Counted from the first letter of the stretch, positions 35,768-45,522 are shown. The stretch is 64,000 nucleotides of DNA from Bifidobacterium callimiconis (GCF_003952005.1 NZ_QXGJ01000001.1:124001-188000); one strand, 5' to 3'. Notes: generated by a model not told the origin, from the letters alone. Numbers and translations are program-made.

Positions 35768-36688
35768 ACACTGCTTCAGCTTAAGTACATCGTCAAGATC
35801 GTCGAATGCGGTTCGATGAACGAGGCGTCCCACGAACTCTATATCTCCCAGCCGGCGCTGTCGTCCGCCGTCAAGGAGCTGGAGAAGGAGATGGGCATCG
35901 AGATCTTCACCCGCTCCTCGCAGGGCATCGCCCTGACCGTGGACGGCGCCGAATTCCTCACCTACGCGCGTCAGGTGCTCGACCAGACCGCACTGCTCGA
36001 GGAACGCTACAAGAACGCCAAGCCGCGCAAGCAGCTGTGCCAGGTGTCCACACAGCATTACATGTTCGCCGTCGAGGCGTTCGTGGAGCTCATCAACTCC
36101 ATCAAGTCCGACGAATACGAGTTCACCATCCGTGAGACCCGCACCAAGGACATCATCAACCAGGTGGCCAACATGCAGTCCGAGGTCGGCATCCTCTACC
36201 TGTCCGACTTCAACAAGGATGTGATCGGCAAGCTGCTGCGCGAGAAGCACCTGGAGTTCCATCCGATCTTCCGTGCGGGACTGCACGTGTTCCTCTCCCG
36301 CTCCAACCCGCTCGCCACGCGCAAGAGCCTGACCATGGAGGACCTCAAGCCCTATCCGTGGATCCAGTACGAGCAGGGCGAGGAGGGTAGCTTCTACTTT
36401 GCCGAGGAGGCCGTCTGGCCCGAGTACTCCCCCAAGCAGATCAACGTGACCGACCGTGCCACGATCCTCAACTTCATTGTGGGTCTCAACGGCTACACGG
36501 TCTGCTCCGGCATCGACAACGAGGATCTCAACTCCGAGAAGATCGTGACCGTGCCACTCGAATCCGACGAGAAAATGCTGGTTGGCTGGATCACCAACGA
36601 GCGCACCAAGCTCTCGCAGGCAGCCGAGATCTACCTCGAGAAGCTCAAGTCCGTGATCGCCAACCACGGATACACGCTGATCGACTGA
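35765..36688 (+). CDS. LysR-family transcriptional regulator
   Basis: A 307-residue regulator. The helix-turn-helix is at about residues 15-40 (GSMNEASHELYISQPALSSAV), followed by the linker helix and the effector domain (residues 90-300, with EVGILYLSDFN and FHPIFRAGLHVFLS). Its style resembles the sulfur/aromatic-type LysR proteins, but the ligand cannot be named. The gene starts at the ATG inside a palindrome and is followed by a strong terminator. Confidence 0.92.
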   Translation: MTLLQLKYIVKIVECGSMNEASHELYISQPALSSAVKELEKEMGIEIFTRSSQGIALTVDGAEFLTYARQVLDQTALLEERYKNAKPRKQLCQVSTQHYMFAVEAFVELINSIKSDEYEFTIRETRTKDIINQVANMQSEVGILYLSDFNKDVIGKLLREKHLEFHPIFRAGLHVFLSRSNPLATRKSLTMEDLKPYPWIQYEQGEEGSFYFAEEAVWPEYSPKQINVTDRATILNFIVGLNGYTVCSGIDNEDLNSEKIVTVPLESDEKMLVGWITNERTKLSQAAEIYLEKLKSVIANHGYTLID

Positions 36689-36781
36689 CCGCCCGCATTT
36701 GATCTTTGATCAGACGATTGTGTGAAACCGCCTGACGGTTTGTACGACCGAAATACAAATTCGATGTGAATCACGTATGTA

Positions 36782-36822
36782 AATGCCCGGGGATTCTCCC
36801 ATCACAGGGATCCCCGGGCATT
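36782..36822 (+). terminator. Terminator after the LysR gene
   Basis: AATGCCCGGGGA and TCCCCGGGCATT make a perfect 12-pair stem with a 17-base loop. Confidence 0.8.
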
Positions 36823-36853
36823 CGCATATCATTCGACCGCATTATTGACAACT

Positions 36854-37009
36854 CTAGCGACGACGCAGGTGTTTCGGGGAGCGCAGGGTTTCCGGCAGCA
36901 CCGTGTCGTTGGTGGACGCCGGGATCCCGGTCTTCGGAAGTTTCGCGTAGTCTCTGATGGCCTTATCGTCGGGCTGGTATGTGGCGTGTCCATGCGTTCC
37001 CTGAACCAT
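36854..37009 (-). pseudogene. Possible C-terminal gene remnant in the 36689-37131 gap
   Basis: Between the LysR gene and the gene at 37132 only this frame looks coding: 51 codons with GC-rich third positions, reading QPDDKAIRDYAKLPKTGIPA and ending TLRSPKHLRRR. There is no ribosome site, and the frame upstream on the same strand is broken, so it is probably the tail of a lost gene. I do not recognise the family. The rest of the gap shows no gene. Confidence 0.3.
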
Positions 37010-37131
37010 TTGTCGCGAACTCGCCCGGATGGACTACGGCACCGTCAATGTCAGAGGCATCGCCAAACAGAAAAGAAAGCTCATAAGACAACGCTGCCCG
37101 CACATATGCGCAGGCAGAACGGAAAACCATG

Positions 37132-38058
37132 TCAGAACAACGTCAGCTGCTCACCGATGCTCCGATGCTCATGAACCCTGACGATGGAAACATACCGCGT
37201 CATAAGCCGATTGTTCTCATCCAACGACTTCTCCACGCGCATATCAACACGATAAATATCATTGGCACGCATGGCTTCATCGCCATCAAGCACGCGCTTC
37301 TTGAACTGCTCGTCCTCAATCGTCACGAACTGCGTCTTGATACCGTCGGTGATACGCCATTTGCCGTTCTCGCGAAAGGACACGTCCAACGCCTGAATAA
37401 CGATCTCCACCGTGTCCTCGCTGCTCTCCCTGGCATCAGGATCATAATGGGAAATAGCATCGGCCTCCTCCGTCCTAACCGTCTCATCGCGAGTGCCAGA
37501 CTGGAACTGCACGAGATCAATGCCATCCTCCAACGTCGGAGCAAAGACCCCCTTGACGGCCTTCACGAGCTCTGGATTCCTCAAAGCATCCACGGATGCC
37601 TTCAACTCACGCATTCTCGATCCATCGGGGAAGGTGATATCCACAAGGTCAAGCCCGTTCTCATCCTGTCCGGCATCCTCCGACTTCGCCGGCTTGGCAT
37701 GCATGGCAAACCGCTTGATAAGCCTCACAGCACCGAAGTAGATGGCCATCAGACCGGACGCGTTAAGCACCGCGGTCACACCATCCCCCGTGAGTAGCCC
37801 CTCCGCCTCGTTGACGAAGTGGAGCAGCAGATCAATGGTGAACGACCCCTCACGGGTCGCCTGTGCGTTGAGTCGTACGCGAGCTTCCGGCGCCACGTCC
37901 TTCTGCATGATGTCGAACGCCTTCGCAAGCGACAACAGCGCCGGCGCAAGCTGCTTCACGTCCATCTCATGGGTTCTCAGCGCCTCACCGTCATAGCGCA
38001 CATACAGGGTGTCCACGGCAGTATCGGGCTTACGCTGTGCAAGATCGGTTGATTTCAT
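37132..38058 (-). CDS. Hypothetical protein
   Basis: About 308 residues (ATG at 38058; a GTG at 38067 would add three). It begins with a soluble part with YVRYDGEALRTHEMDVKQL, has a hydrophobic region near residues 85-115 (GDGVTAVLNASGLMAIYFG), then an alternating charged beta-rich end. It resembles uncharacterised proteins found in phage-rich or defence regions, but no known motif is visible. Single-gene unit. Confidence 0.65.
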   Translation of the reverse strand: MKSTDLAQRKPDTAVDTLYVRYDGEALRTHEMDVKQLAPALLSLAKAFDIMQKDVAPEARVRLNAQATREGSFTIDLLLHFVNEAEGLLTGDGVTAVLNASGLMAIYFGAVRLIKRFAMHAKPAKSEDAGQDENGLDLVDITFPDGSRMRELKASVDALRNPELVKAVKGVFAPTLEDGIDLVQFQSGTRDETVRTEEADAISHYDPDARESSEDTVEIVIQALDVSFRENGKWRITDGIKTQFVTIEDEQFKKRVLDGDEAMRANDIYRVDMRVEKSLDENNRLMTRYVSIVRVHEHRSIGEQLTLF

Positions 38059-38329
38059 ACCGTCCACGATATCCGTAGATCAATCAGAGACATGCGGGCC
38101 AAGCCAAAATCCACAAAACGTACGAGGTAGAACAAAGGCGGGAAACCCGACACATATCCATGAAAACATGGATTCACCAGGAAAAAGATGTTCAAGAATG
38201 GTTCGCCTAACACACCGTCCACGACCTGCGACGCACTGCCTAGTCGATCCGCCGTGCACGCCGAAAAGCACTCCCAAAACGAAAAACCGGGCGTCAGCCA
38301 CACGGCGGGCACCCGGCAGAAACCCTTTA

Positions 38330-38590
38330 CTAGCGACGGCGCGGGCGTGCTTCGCGCAACGCGTCCTTGACGGCGACCTTAGTGATCGCATACTGCAGCC
38401 ACACGCCCACGACGATGCTGGCCACGGTGATCGCGCCGGTGATCAGCGCGGGGACGATCATCTCCTTGTTCGCCTTGAACGGGCAGACGCGACAGGTGTT
38501 CGGCTCGTCATCGTCGTCGAAGAGCTCGGCATCGTACACATCATCGTCGTACACATCGTCGGGGTTCTGGATGGTAGCGTCGTCGGTCAT
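38330..38590 (-). CDS. Small membrane protein with an acidic N-terminus
   Basis: 86 residues behind a perfect AAAGGAGG site. The first 30 residues are very acidic (YDDDVYDAELFDDDDE), then CRVCPF, then one membrane helix (VPALITGAITVASIVVGVWL) and an RPRRR end. Function unknown. Confidence 0.65.
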   Translation of the reverse strand: MTDDATIQNPDDVYDDDVYDAELFDDDDEPNTCRVCPFKANKEMIVPALITGAITVASIVVGVWLQYAITKVAVKDALREARPRRR

Positions 38591-38692
38591 GCATCCTCCT
38601 TTGCATAGCGTGATCCGTAGTTCTCAGTCTACTGCGATCACGCCATGCCGGAGGTGACCGAAACGCAACGCGCTCGATCGGTTTCAGCGTGA

Positions 38693-39391
38693 TCAGGCGC
38701 CGTACTGGTCGAGGTAGGCGTCGGCGGCGGCCTTGATCTCGTCGGTCACGTACGGCTCGCCGCTGGCGGTGGCGATGTGACGGCCGGCCTCGAAGATCTC
38801 ACGCACGTTGGCGATGGCGAACACGGGGAAGCCGAATTCGGCCTCGACGGCCTTGACGGCGGACGTGTCGGAGTCCTTGGTCTTCTCCATGCGGTCCACG
38901 GACAGCACGAGGCCAACCACCTCGACGTCGGCCTCGGCCTTGAGCTTGGGGATGACCTCACGCACGGCGGTGCCGGCGGTCATCACGTCGTCGACGAGCA
39001 GCACCTTCATGCCGTCGGTCAGCTGGGTGCCGACCATCATGCCGCCGTCGCCGTGGTCCTTCTTCTCCTTGCGGTCGAAGGTGTAGCCGATCTCCATGCC
39101 GTGGGCGCTGGTCAGCGCGATCGCGGTGGACACGCCCAGCGGGATGCCCTTGTAGGCGGGACCGAACACGGTGTCGATGTCGGCGGGCAGGTTGCCGGCC
39201 TTGATCTCGTCGGCGATCTTCTCAGCGTAGAACGCGCCGAGCGTGGCGATCTTGCGGCCGTCGTTGAACGCGCCGGCGTTGATGAAGTACGGGGACTTGC
39301 GGCCGGACTTGAGGGTGAACTCGCCGAACTTCAGTGCCTGCGAGTCGAGCAGGAATTCGGTGAAGCGATGGTCGAGGGATACGTTGGTCAT
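38693..39391 (-). CDS. pyrE: Orotate phosphoribosyltransferase
   Basis: A 232-residue enzyme that joins orotate and PRPP to give orotidine monophosphate. The PRPP-binding motif is [13 protein letters not shown] and the catalytic loop carries [11 protein letters not shown]. The start follows AAGGAGC. It is the last gene of the pyrimidine operon, 130 bases after pyrD. Confidence 0.96.
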   Translation of the reverse strand: MTNVSLDHRFTEFLLDSQALKFGEFTLKSGRKSPYFINAGAFNDGRKIATLGAFYAEKIADEIKAGNLPADIDTVFGPAYKGIPLGVSTAIALTSAHGMEIGYTFDRKEKKDHGDGGMMVGTQLTDGMKVLLVDDVMTAGTAVREVIPKLKAEADVEVVGLVLSVDRMEKTKDSDTSAVKAVEAEFGFPVFAIANVREIFEAGRHIATASGEPYVTDEIKAAADAYLDQYGA

Positions 39392-39521
39392 GATGCTCCT
39401 TATTGTGGTGGCCTTTTATCGTGGTGGCCTTGTGTGATGCCTAATGCCCGATGTGATGGCCGGGACTCCCCTGTCGAATATCGAAAATCCGAGAAGAGCC
39501 CCGCCCGGGGAAAGTGATCGC

Positions 39522-40475
39522 TCAGCGCCAGGTCTTGCCGGCGGCGAGCTTGGCGGCGAGTTCGGGACGCTCGTCGAGCAGGGCGTCGAGTTCGCGAGCC
39601 ACGCGCAGCGGTGCGATCGGATCGAACAGCGCGGCCGCGCCCACCTCCACGGCGTTGGCGCCGGCGTACAGGTATTCGAGCGCCTTCTCGCCGGAGTCGA
39701 TGCCTCCAAGGCCGATGATCGGAATGTCGGGCAGCGCGGTACGCACCTGCCAGACGCGGGCCAGACCGATCGGCAGCACGGCCGGACCGGACACGCCGCC
39801 GGTCACATGGTCGATGATCGGCTTGCCGGTGCGGGTGTTGATGCGCATGCCCACGATGGTGTTGATTAGGCTCAGCGCGTCGGCGCCCGCCTCCACGGCG
39901 GCGCGGGCCGGCACGGTGATGTCGGTGACGTTCGGCGTGAGCTTGACGATCATGGGCTTGTCGGTGAGCTTGCGCAGACGGGTGATGAGCTTGCTCAGCG
40001 CGACGGGGTCGGTGCCCACGCTCATGCCGCCGTGGCTCACGTTCGGGCAGCTCACGTTGATCTCGAGCATGTCGGCCGGCGAGTCGGCGAGCTTGGCCAC
40101 CACCTCCGCGTAGTCGTCGTCGCAGCGGCCGGCCACGTTGGAGATGACGTTCGCGCCGATCTTCTTGAGCTTGGGCAGGTCGTCGACGAGATAGTGGTCC
40201 ACGCCGGGGTTCTGCAGGCCCACGGCGTTGACGTTGCTGGCCGGTCCCTCGGCGGTGCGCACGCCGGGGTTGCCCTCCCACGGCACCGGGGAGACGCCCT
40301 TGGTGCACACGGCGCCGAGCTGGCTGACGTCGTAGAACCAGCGGACGGCGGCGAACTGGAACGTGCCGGAGGCGGTGCCCACCGGGTTCTTCCAAGGCAC
40401 GCCGGCCACCACGGTGGGGTGCTTCCACTCGTACGGCTCGTACAGGTCGATCGGGGTCGTATCGCTCATCGTCAT
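39522..40475 (-). CDS. pyrD: Dihydroorotate dehydrogenase, type 1B catalytic subunit
   Basis: A 317-residue enzyme that oxidises dihydroorotate to orotate with FMN. Visible motifs are NPVGTASGTF, EINVSCPNVSHGG with the catalytic cysteine and the FMN-phosphate loop IIGLGGIDSGEKALEYLYAGA. It begins on the A shared with the pyrK stop (TGATG), so it is translationally coupled. Type 1B enzymes need PyrK to pass electrons to NAD. Confidence 0.96.
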   Translation of the reverse strand: MTMSDTTPIDLYEPYEWKHPTVVAGVPWKNPVGTASGTFQFAAVRWFYDVSQLGAVCTKGVSPVPWEGNPGVRTAEGPASNVNAVGLQNPGVDHYLVDDLPKLKKIGANVISNVAGRCDDDYAEVVAKLADSPADMLEINVSCPNVSHGGMSVGTDPVALSKLITRLRKLTDKPMIVKLTPNVTDITVPARAAVEAGADALSLINTIVGMRINTRTGKPIIDHVTGGVSGPAVLPIGLARVWQVRTALPDIPIIGLGGIDSGEKALEYLYAGANAVEVGAAALFDPIAPLRVARELDALLDERPELAAKLAAGKTWR

Positions 40476-41332
40476 CACTCCCATCCCAGCTGTTCGCGGG
40501 TGAATACCGGTCCGTCGGCGCACACCTTGAGACGTCCGTCCACGGTGTCCGTGGTGCACAGCACGCAGGTGCCGTAGCCGCATCCCATGCGCTGTTCGAG
40601 GCTGAACTGGCAGGGGATGTCGCGCTTGGCGGCCCACGTGGCGATGGCCTTCATCATCGGCATCGGACCACAGGAGAGGATGACCGGCGGCAGGTCGGAC
40701 GCCTTCAGCTCATCCTCGATGCGATCGAGCACGGTGATCACATTGCCTTCGGACTCGTCGATGCTGTGCACGGTGTCCGCGTAACGGGCCACGATGTCGT
40801 CGGCGAAATGGTTCTTCCGGTAGCCGAACACCGCGGTGGAGCGAGAGCCTTCAAGCCCGGCAATATGCTGAGCGGCGGCGATCACAGGCGGCACACCAAG
40901 GCCACCGGCCACGAGCACGTAGTTGGCGTCCTCCTTGGTCTTGAACGGGCGTCCCAGCGGACCGAGCACGTCGATCACGTCGCCGGCGCGCATGGCAGCG
41001 AACTGGCGGGTGCCCTCCCCCACCACGGCGAAAATGAAGCTCACCTCGTCGCCGTTGATCTCGCCGATGCCGAACGGACGCGGCATGAGACGCATGGGAT
41101 CGTGGGTGAAGAAGTCCACGAACTGCGCGGGACGGCCATGCTGCGCGATGTACGGGTCGCGGATGGTCATGCACATCACGTTCGTGTCAAGTTCGCGCAT
41201 GCCGGTGATCTCCACCGTGTGGCGCGGGGGGAACCAGCCGTGGCTGACGGCCGAGGCGACCAGGGCCTCGCTGTGCTCCAGCTTCGCCCGGTCGGCGACG
41301 GAGACGGTGGGAATGAACGCGTCCGTGGTCAT
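40475..41332 (-). CDS. pyrK: Dihydroorotate dehydrogenase electron-transfer subunit
   Basis: A 285-residue ferredoxin-reductase-type protein with FAD and NAD domains and a [2Fe-2S] cluster: MGCGYGTCVLC then VCADGPVF, giving C-X4-C-X2-C-X11-C. It carries electrons from PyrD to NAD. The start overlaps the pyrF stop by four bases; the open sequence upstream is not part of it. Confidence 0.95.
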   Translation of the reverse strand: MTTDAFIPTVSVADRAKLEHSEALVASAVSHGWFPPRHTVEITGMRELDTNVMCMTIRDPYIAQHGRPAQFVDFFTHDPMRLMPRPFGIGEINGDEVSFIFAVVGEGTRQFAAMRAGDVIDVLGPLGRPFKTKEDANYVLVAGGLGVPPVIAAAQHIAGLEGSRSTAVFGYRKNHFADDIVARYADTVHSIDESEGNVITVLDRIEDELKASDLPPVILSCGPMPMMKAIATWAAKRDIPCQFSLEQRMGCGYGTCVLCTTDTVDGRLKVCADGPVFTREQLGWE

Positions 41333-42417
41333 CGACGGGCCTCCTTCAGGGCCGAGTTCAGGTCCTCGCGCATGGCGAGCGCGGCCGTGCGGGCGCTCTG
41401 TGCCACGATGGCGAGCGCGTCGTCGATGCTGAGGTCCTCGTTGTAGTCGGGGTTCTTCTTCCACGCGCCGATGATGCCGCGGGAGGAGTTGACGATGGCG
41501 CCGGATCCGTTGGTGTCGAACATGCGGGCCACGTCGGCGGCGGTGCCGCCCTGGGCGCCGTAGCCGGGGACGAGGAAGAACGTGTGGGGCATGCGTTCGC
41601 GCAGTCGTGCGCCTTCCTCGGGGTGGGTGGCGCCCACCACGGCGCCGGTGCGCGAGTAGCCGTGCTTGCCGATCGTGTTGGCGCCCCAGCCTTCGACCAG
41701 GTCGGCCACGTGCTCGTAGACGCGTCCGCCGTTTGCCAGTTCGAGTTCCTGGATTTCGCTGCTGGACGGGTTGGAGGTGCGGACGAGGATGAAGATGTCC
41801 TTGTCGTGGGTTGCGGCCGCGTCGACGAACGGGGTGATGCCGTCGGTGCCGAGGTACGGGTTGACGGTGACGGCGTCCTCGTACCATTCGGAGCCGAACT
41901 GGAATTCGTCGCCGTTCTCTTCGGCGTCGTCGATGCCGGCGGCGTTGGCTTCGGCGTTTCGTTCCACGTTTTCGACCTCGTCGGGGTCGGCCACGTCGGC
42001 GAATTTCAGCGGGAAGCCGCTCAGGTGGTGGGCGTAGGCTTCGGCGGTGGATCCGATGTCGCTGCGCTTGATGTCGCCGAGCACGTACAGGCCGTTGTCC
42101 TGCGCGTACTTGCAAGTGCGGGCGTACATCCACAGTCCAGCTTCGCCGAGTGCCTCGTACATGGCGATCTGCGGCTTAACGGCGGGCACGATGTCCTTGA
42201 CGGCGTCGATGATCGCCGTGTTGAACTTGAGGTACATGGCGGCGAAGTTGATGGACCATGCGGCTTCCGCGCCCATGGGGTTGCCCATTTCGCTTTCGCT
42301 GATGGTGGCTTCGCGGGCGTTGTCGATCAGCTGCTTGGGCAGCAGTGCGGGCTTGGGGTCGAGGCCGACCACGCTGGGATTGTCGGCGGCGGTGATGGCG
42401 TCGATGAGTCGATCCAC
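41329..42417 (-). CDS. pyrF: Orotidine-5'-phosphate decarboxylase, type 2
   Basis: A 362-residue enzyme that decarboxylates OMP to UMP. It has the type 2 signature LGDIKRSDIGSTAEAYA with the catalytic Lys/Asp and the phosphate loop VPGYGAQGG. It is longer than the usual type 2 enzyme of about 280 residues because of an acidic insert (ENVERNAEANAAGIDDAEEN) after KFADVADPD. It begins with GTG behind AAGGAACCAAGGA and is coupled to pyrK. Confidence 0.95.
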   Translation of the reverse strand: MDRLIDAITAADNPSVVGLDPKPALLPKQLIDNAREATISESEMGNPMGAEAAWSINFAAMYLKFNTAIIDAVKDIVPAVKPQIAMYEALGEAGLWMYARTCKYAQDNGLYVLGDIKRSDIGSTAEAYAHHLSGFPLKFADVADPDEVENVERNAEANAAGIDDAEENGDEFQFGSEWYEDAVTVNPYLGTDGITPFVDAAATHDKDIFILVRTSNPSSSEIQELELANGGRVYEHVADLVEGWGANTIGKHGYSRTGAVVGATHPEEGARLRERMPHTFFLVPGYGAQGGTAADVARMFDTNGSGAIVNSSRGIIGAWKKNPDYNEDLSIDDALAIVAQSARTAALAMREDLNSALKEARR

Positions 42418-42504
42418 GGTGTTCCTTGGTTCCTTTCTGTGCGTCTGTTCTGTGTGCGCTTGTGGCGGTTACGTGTGTGCGGTGCTTGTCTGTGCGGTGG
42501 TCGT

Positions 42505-43926
42505 CTAGCACGCGATGCGGCTGAAGACGAGTCGGGGGCCGATGATGGTGGCGAGGGGACGGCCGGTCACGTGCCAGCCGCCGAATGGGGTGTTGCGCGC
42601 CTTGGAGTGGAACTGTTCGGGGTCGACGGTCCAGGCTTCGCCGGTGTTGAGCACGGCCAGGCCGATGCCGGCCGCGGTGGTCTCGTCGAGTGCGCCGAGG
42701 TCGAGCGTGCGCTTGGCGCCGGGCTCGCCGTTCCGGTTCTGCTTGTCGAGCAGTGCGGTGACGTCGGTGGGCTTGTGGCCCATGAGGCGCATGGGTTCGA
42801 CGCCCATGAGTTCGATCAGGCGCTTGTCGGAGATGTGGCCGCCGTCCACGAGCACCTTGTGGCATACGCCGTACGCGCATTCCAGGCCGATGATGCCGTT
42901 GGGCGCTTCGAGGAAGCCGAGCTTCTTCTCGTCGAGCGTGTGGGGCGCGTGGTCGGTGGCGAGCAGGTCGACGGTGCCGTCGGCGATGGCCGCGATGGTG
43001 GCCTGGCGGTCCGCTTCGGAGCGCAGCGGCGGGTTCATTTTGGCGAGCGTGCCGTATTCGAGCAGCGCCTCGTCGCATAGGGCCAGGTAGTGCGGTGCGG
43101 TCTCGCAGGTGATCGGCAGGCCTTCGGCCTTGGCCTTGCGGATCGCGTCGAACGAGATCGCGGTGCTCACGTGCTGGAAGTGGACGTGCACGCCGGTCTC
43201 GCGCGCCTTGGCGATGTCGCGTTCGACGACCTTGAGCTCGGTGTCCTCCGGGATTCCGGGCACGCCGAGCTTGCGGGAGACGGGGCCTTCGTTCACCGCA
43301 CCGGTGTCGTGGTGCTCGCAGTGTTCGATCAGGTAGAGGCCGGATTCGCGGGTCATGGCGAGCACGTCGTCGAGAATCTCCGGAGTCACGGCCGAACCGT
43401 CGTCGCTGATCGCGGTGACCGGGTGGGCCAGCTGGTAGCGGTCCTTGGACTCGTCGTCCTGACCGGGCATGTAGCGGCGCCAGTGGTCGAGTTCGGTGGC
43501 CTCGTGGCCGACTCGGCCCTTCGACGCGCACACGCACAGGTCGTAACGCACCGGCAGGTCGACCTTGTGGATGGCCTCGTAGTGCTGCAGGTAGTCGATG
43601 ACGTTGTCGCATCCCGAGTCAAGCACTTCGCGCGCGCCGGAGGCTTCGGGATCGGTCAGGGTCTCGCCGTCCATGGCGGGCACGGTGTTCGGCATGATGA
43701 GCACGTCGGTGTAGCCGCCGGAGGCCGCCGCCGCGCATCCGGAGACCATGGACTCCTTGTAGGTCTGGCCCGGATCGCGGAAGTGGACGTGCGGGTCGGC
43801 GAAGCCGGGGGCAAGCGTGAGCCCCGTGGCGTCATAGTCGCCGTCGGGCATCGCCGTGCCCTCGGGAATCGTCAGGTCGATGGTCTCGCCGGTGTCCCAC
43901 ACCGTAATGTCGCGCAGGGTGATCAT
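42505..43926 (-). CDS. pyrC: Dihydroorotase
   Basis: A 473-residue amidohydrolase that closes carbamoyl-aspartate to dihydroorotate. The metal-binding HxH is in FADPHVHFRDPGQTYKE, followed by later His residues (FQHVSTAISF) and the Asp in LLATDHAPHT. The start follows GAAAGGGA. It is separated from pyrI by a long hairpin. Confidence 0.95.
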   Translation of the reverse strand: MITLRDITVWDTGETIDLTIPEGTAMPDGDYDATGLTLAPGFADPHVHFRDPGQTYKESMVSGCAAAASGGYTDVLIMPNTVPAMDGETLTDPEASGAREVLDSGCDNVIDYLQHYEAIHKVDLPVRYDLCVCASKGRVGHEATELDHWRRYMPGQDDESKDRYQLAHPVTAISDDGSAVTPEILDDVLAMTRESGLYLIEHCEHHDTGAVNEGPVSRKLGVPGIPEDTELKVVERDIAKARETGVHVHFQHVSTAISFDAIRKAKAEGLPITCETAPHYLALCDEALLEYGTLAKMNPPLRSEADRQATIAAIADGTVDLLATDHAPHTLDEKKLGFLEAPNGIIGLECAYGVCHKVLVDGGHISDKRLIELMGVEPMRLMGHKPTDVTALLDKQNRNGEPGAKRTLDLGALDETTAAGIGLAVLNTGEAWTVDPEQFHSKARNTPFGGWHVTGRPLATIIGPRLVFSRIAC

Positions 43927-44011
43927 GCGTCGTCCCTTTCCTCAGTAATCGTCAGTCGAACAGTCGTCAGTCGTCTCGTCGGTCGTCCTCAGTGATCGTC
44001 ATGATCGCAAC

Positions 44012-44064
44012 GACTCCGCCGCGCCGACCAGCCCGCTCGGGGGGCTGGTCGGCGCGACGGAGTC
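44012..44064. promoter_or_regulatory. Long hairpin between pyrI and pyrC
   Basis: Arms of 23 bases (44012-44034 and 44042-44064) pair with one mismatch around a seven-base loop. There is no T-run. It may reduce read-through or stabilise the upstream half of the operon transcript, so that pyrB and pyrI are made in excess. Confidence 0.6.
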
Positions 44065-44074
44065 GAACGGTCTG

Positions 44075-44494
44075 TCAGAGCTTGGCTTCCTCGTCGCAGT
44101 AGTCGCAGCGGTATTCCACGCGCTCCGAGTTGGACAGGTGGAAGCGCTGCTTGATGCCGCGCTCGATGGTGGTGACGCAGCGCGGGTTCACGCAGGTGAT
44201 CACGTTGGTCACGTGCTCGGGCAGCGTCGGGGAGAGCTTCTCCACGATGCGTCCGCCGTGCACCACGTCCACGGTGGCCTGGCGGGCCACGAGGCCGAGC
44301 ACGTCGAGGTCGATGTCCACGTCGCCCTCAATCTTGATGATGTCCTTCGACTCGTACTGGTGGCTCGTGGCGTTCATGATCAGCGCCAGACGGGTGGTCG
44401 CCGGATCGATGTTGAGATAGTTGAGCACCTTGAGCGCCGTGCCGGCCGGCACGTGGTCGATGATGATGCCTTCGCTGATGCTGGTCACCTCCAT
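44075..44494 (-). CDS. pyrI: Aspartate carbamoyltransferase regulatory chain
   Basis: A 139-residue protein that binds nucleotides and a structural zinc. Zinc cysteines are CVNPRC and CDYC; the N-terminal allosteric domain begins EVTSISEGIIIDHVPAG. Its start shares one base with the pyrB stop. Together with PyrB it forms the allosteric enzyme inhibited by CTP or activated by ATP in the family. Confidence 0.95.
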   Translation of the reverse strand: MEVTSISEGIIIDHVPAGTALKVLNYLNIDPATTRLALIMNATSHQYESKDIIKIEGDVDIDLDVLGLVARQATVDVVHGGRIVEKLSPTLPEHVTNVITCVNPRCVTTIERGIKQRFHLSNSERVEYRCDYCDEEAKL

Positions 44495-45522
44495 CAGGCG
44501 GCCACCTCCTTCGTGTTGACTGCGTCGATTCCATCGGGGTCGAAGCCGGGCAGCTCGTCGCCCAGCACCGAGCACTCCAGGGCCATGCGCATGAGCATGC
44601 CGTTCTTCACCTGTTCGAAGTATGCGGCGCGCGGATCGCCATCCACGTCCACGGAGATCTCGTTGACGCGCGGCAGCGGGTGCAGCACGGCCATGTCCTT
44701 CTTGGCCAGACGCATCTTGTCCTCGTCGAGGATGTAGGTGTCGCGCAGACGCAGGTAGTCGTCCTCGTTGAAGAAGCGCTCCTGCTGCACGCGGGTCATG
44801 TACAGCACGTCGAGGTCGCCGATCACGGAGACCAAGTCCTTGACCTCCACGTACGTGCAGCTGTCGGTCGCGTTGATGCGGTCGATCACGTACTGCGGGG
44901 TCTTGAGCTCGTCGGGGCTGATGAGCACGAAGTTGACGTTGCCGAAGCGGCACAGCGTTTCGATGAGCGAATGGACGGTACGACCGAAGGTCAGATCGCC
45001 GCACAGGCCGACGGTGAGGTTGTTGATGCGGCCGAAACGCGACTGCAGGGTGCACAGATCGGCCAGCGTCTGCGTGGGATGCATGTGGCCGCCGTCGCCC
45101 GCGTTGATCACGGGGATGTTCACGGCATGGGACGCGACCAGGGCGGCACCCTCCTTCGGGTGTCGGATGGCCACCACGTCCACGAAGTTCTCAACCGTCT
45201 TGAGCGTGTCGGCGATGGACTCGCCCTTGCTCACGGAGGCGAGCTGCGCGCCGGCGAAACCGATCACCTGACCGCCCAGACGCAGCATGGCCGTCTCGAA
45301 GCTCAGACGGGTGCGGGTGCTCGGCTCGTAGAACAATGTGGCGATGATGCGTCCGTCGCAGGTGTGGGACACGAGCTTGCGATTGGCATCGATGTACTGC
45401 GCCTTGCGCAGCAGCAGTTCGATCTGCTCGGTGGTCAGATCATCGAGCGTAACCACGCTTTTGCCGATGAAATCCTTGCTCGGAGATGAATTGGAGCTGG
45501 CTTGAGCAGCTGATAATGACAT
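44494..45522 (-). CDS. pyrB: Aspartate carbamoyltransferase catalytic chain
   Basis: A 342-residue enzyme and the first gene of the operon. Carbamoyl-phosphate motif FYEPSTRTRLSFE, and HPTQTLADL and LHPLPRVNEI for the active site. ATG 45522 is preceded by AGAAAGG; a longer frame upstream is less likely. No obvious PyrR attenuator is seen in the 240 bases before it. Confidence 0.95.
   Translation of the reverse strand: MSLSAAQASSNSSPSKDFIGKSVVTLDDLTTEQIELLLRKAQYIDANRKLVSHTCDGRIIATLFYEPSTRTRLSFETAMLRLGGQVIGFAGAQLASVSKGESIADTLKTVENFVDVVAIRHPKEGAALVASHAVNIPVINAGDGGHMHPTQTLADLCTLQSRFGRINNLTVGLCGDLTFGRTVHSLIETLCRFGNVNFVLISPDELKTPQYVIDRINATDSCTYVEVKDLVSVIGDLDVLYMTRVQQERFFNEDDYLRLRDTYILDEDKMRLAKKDMAVLHPLPRVNEISVDVDGDPRAAYFEQVKNGMLMRMALECSVLGDELPGFDPDGIDAVNTKEVAA

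Noticed and set aside
39392..39521. Short direct repeats (TGGTGGCCTT) between pyrD and pyrE
   Set aside because: Only two imperfect copies without symmetry or a hairpin, so no function can be argued.
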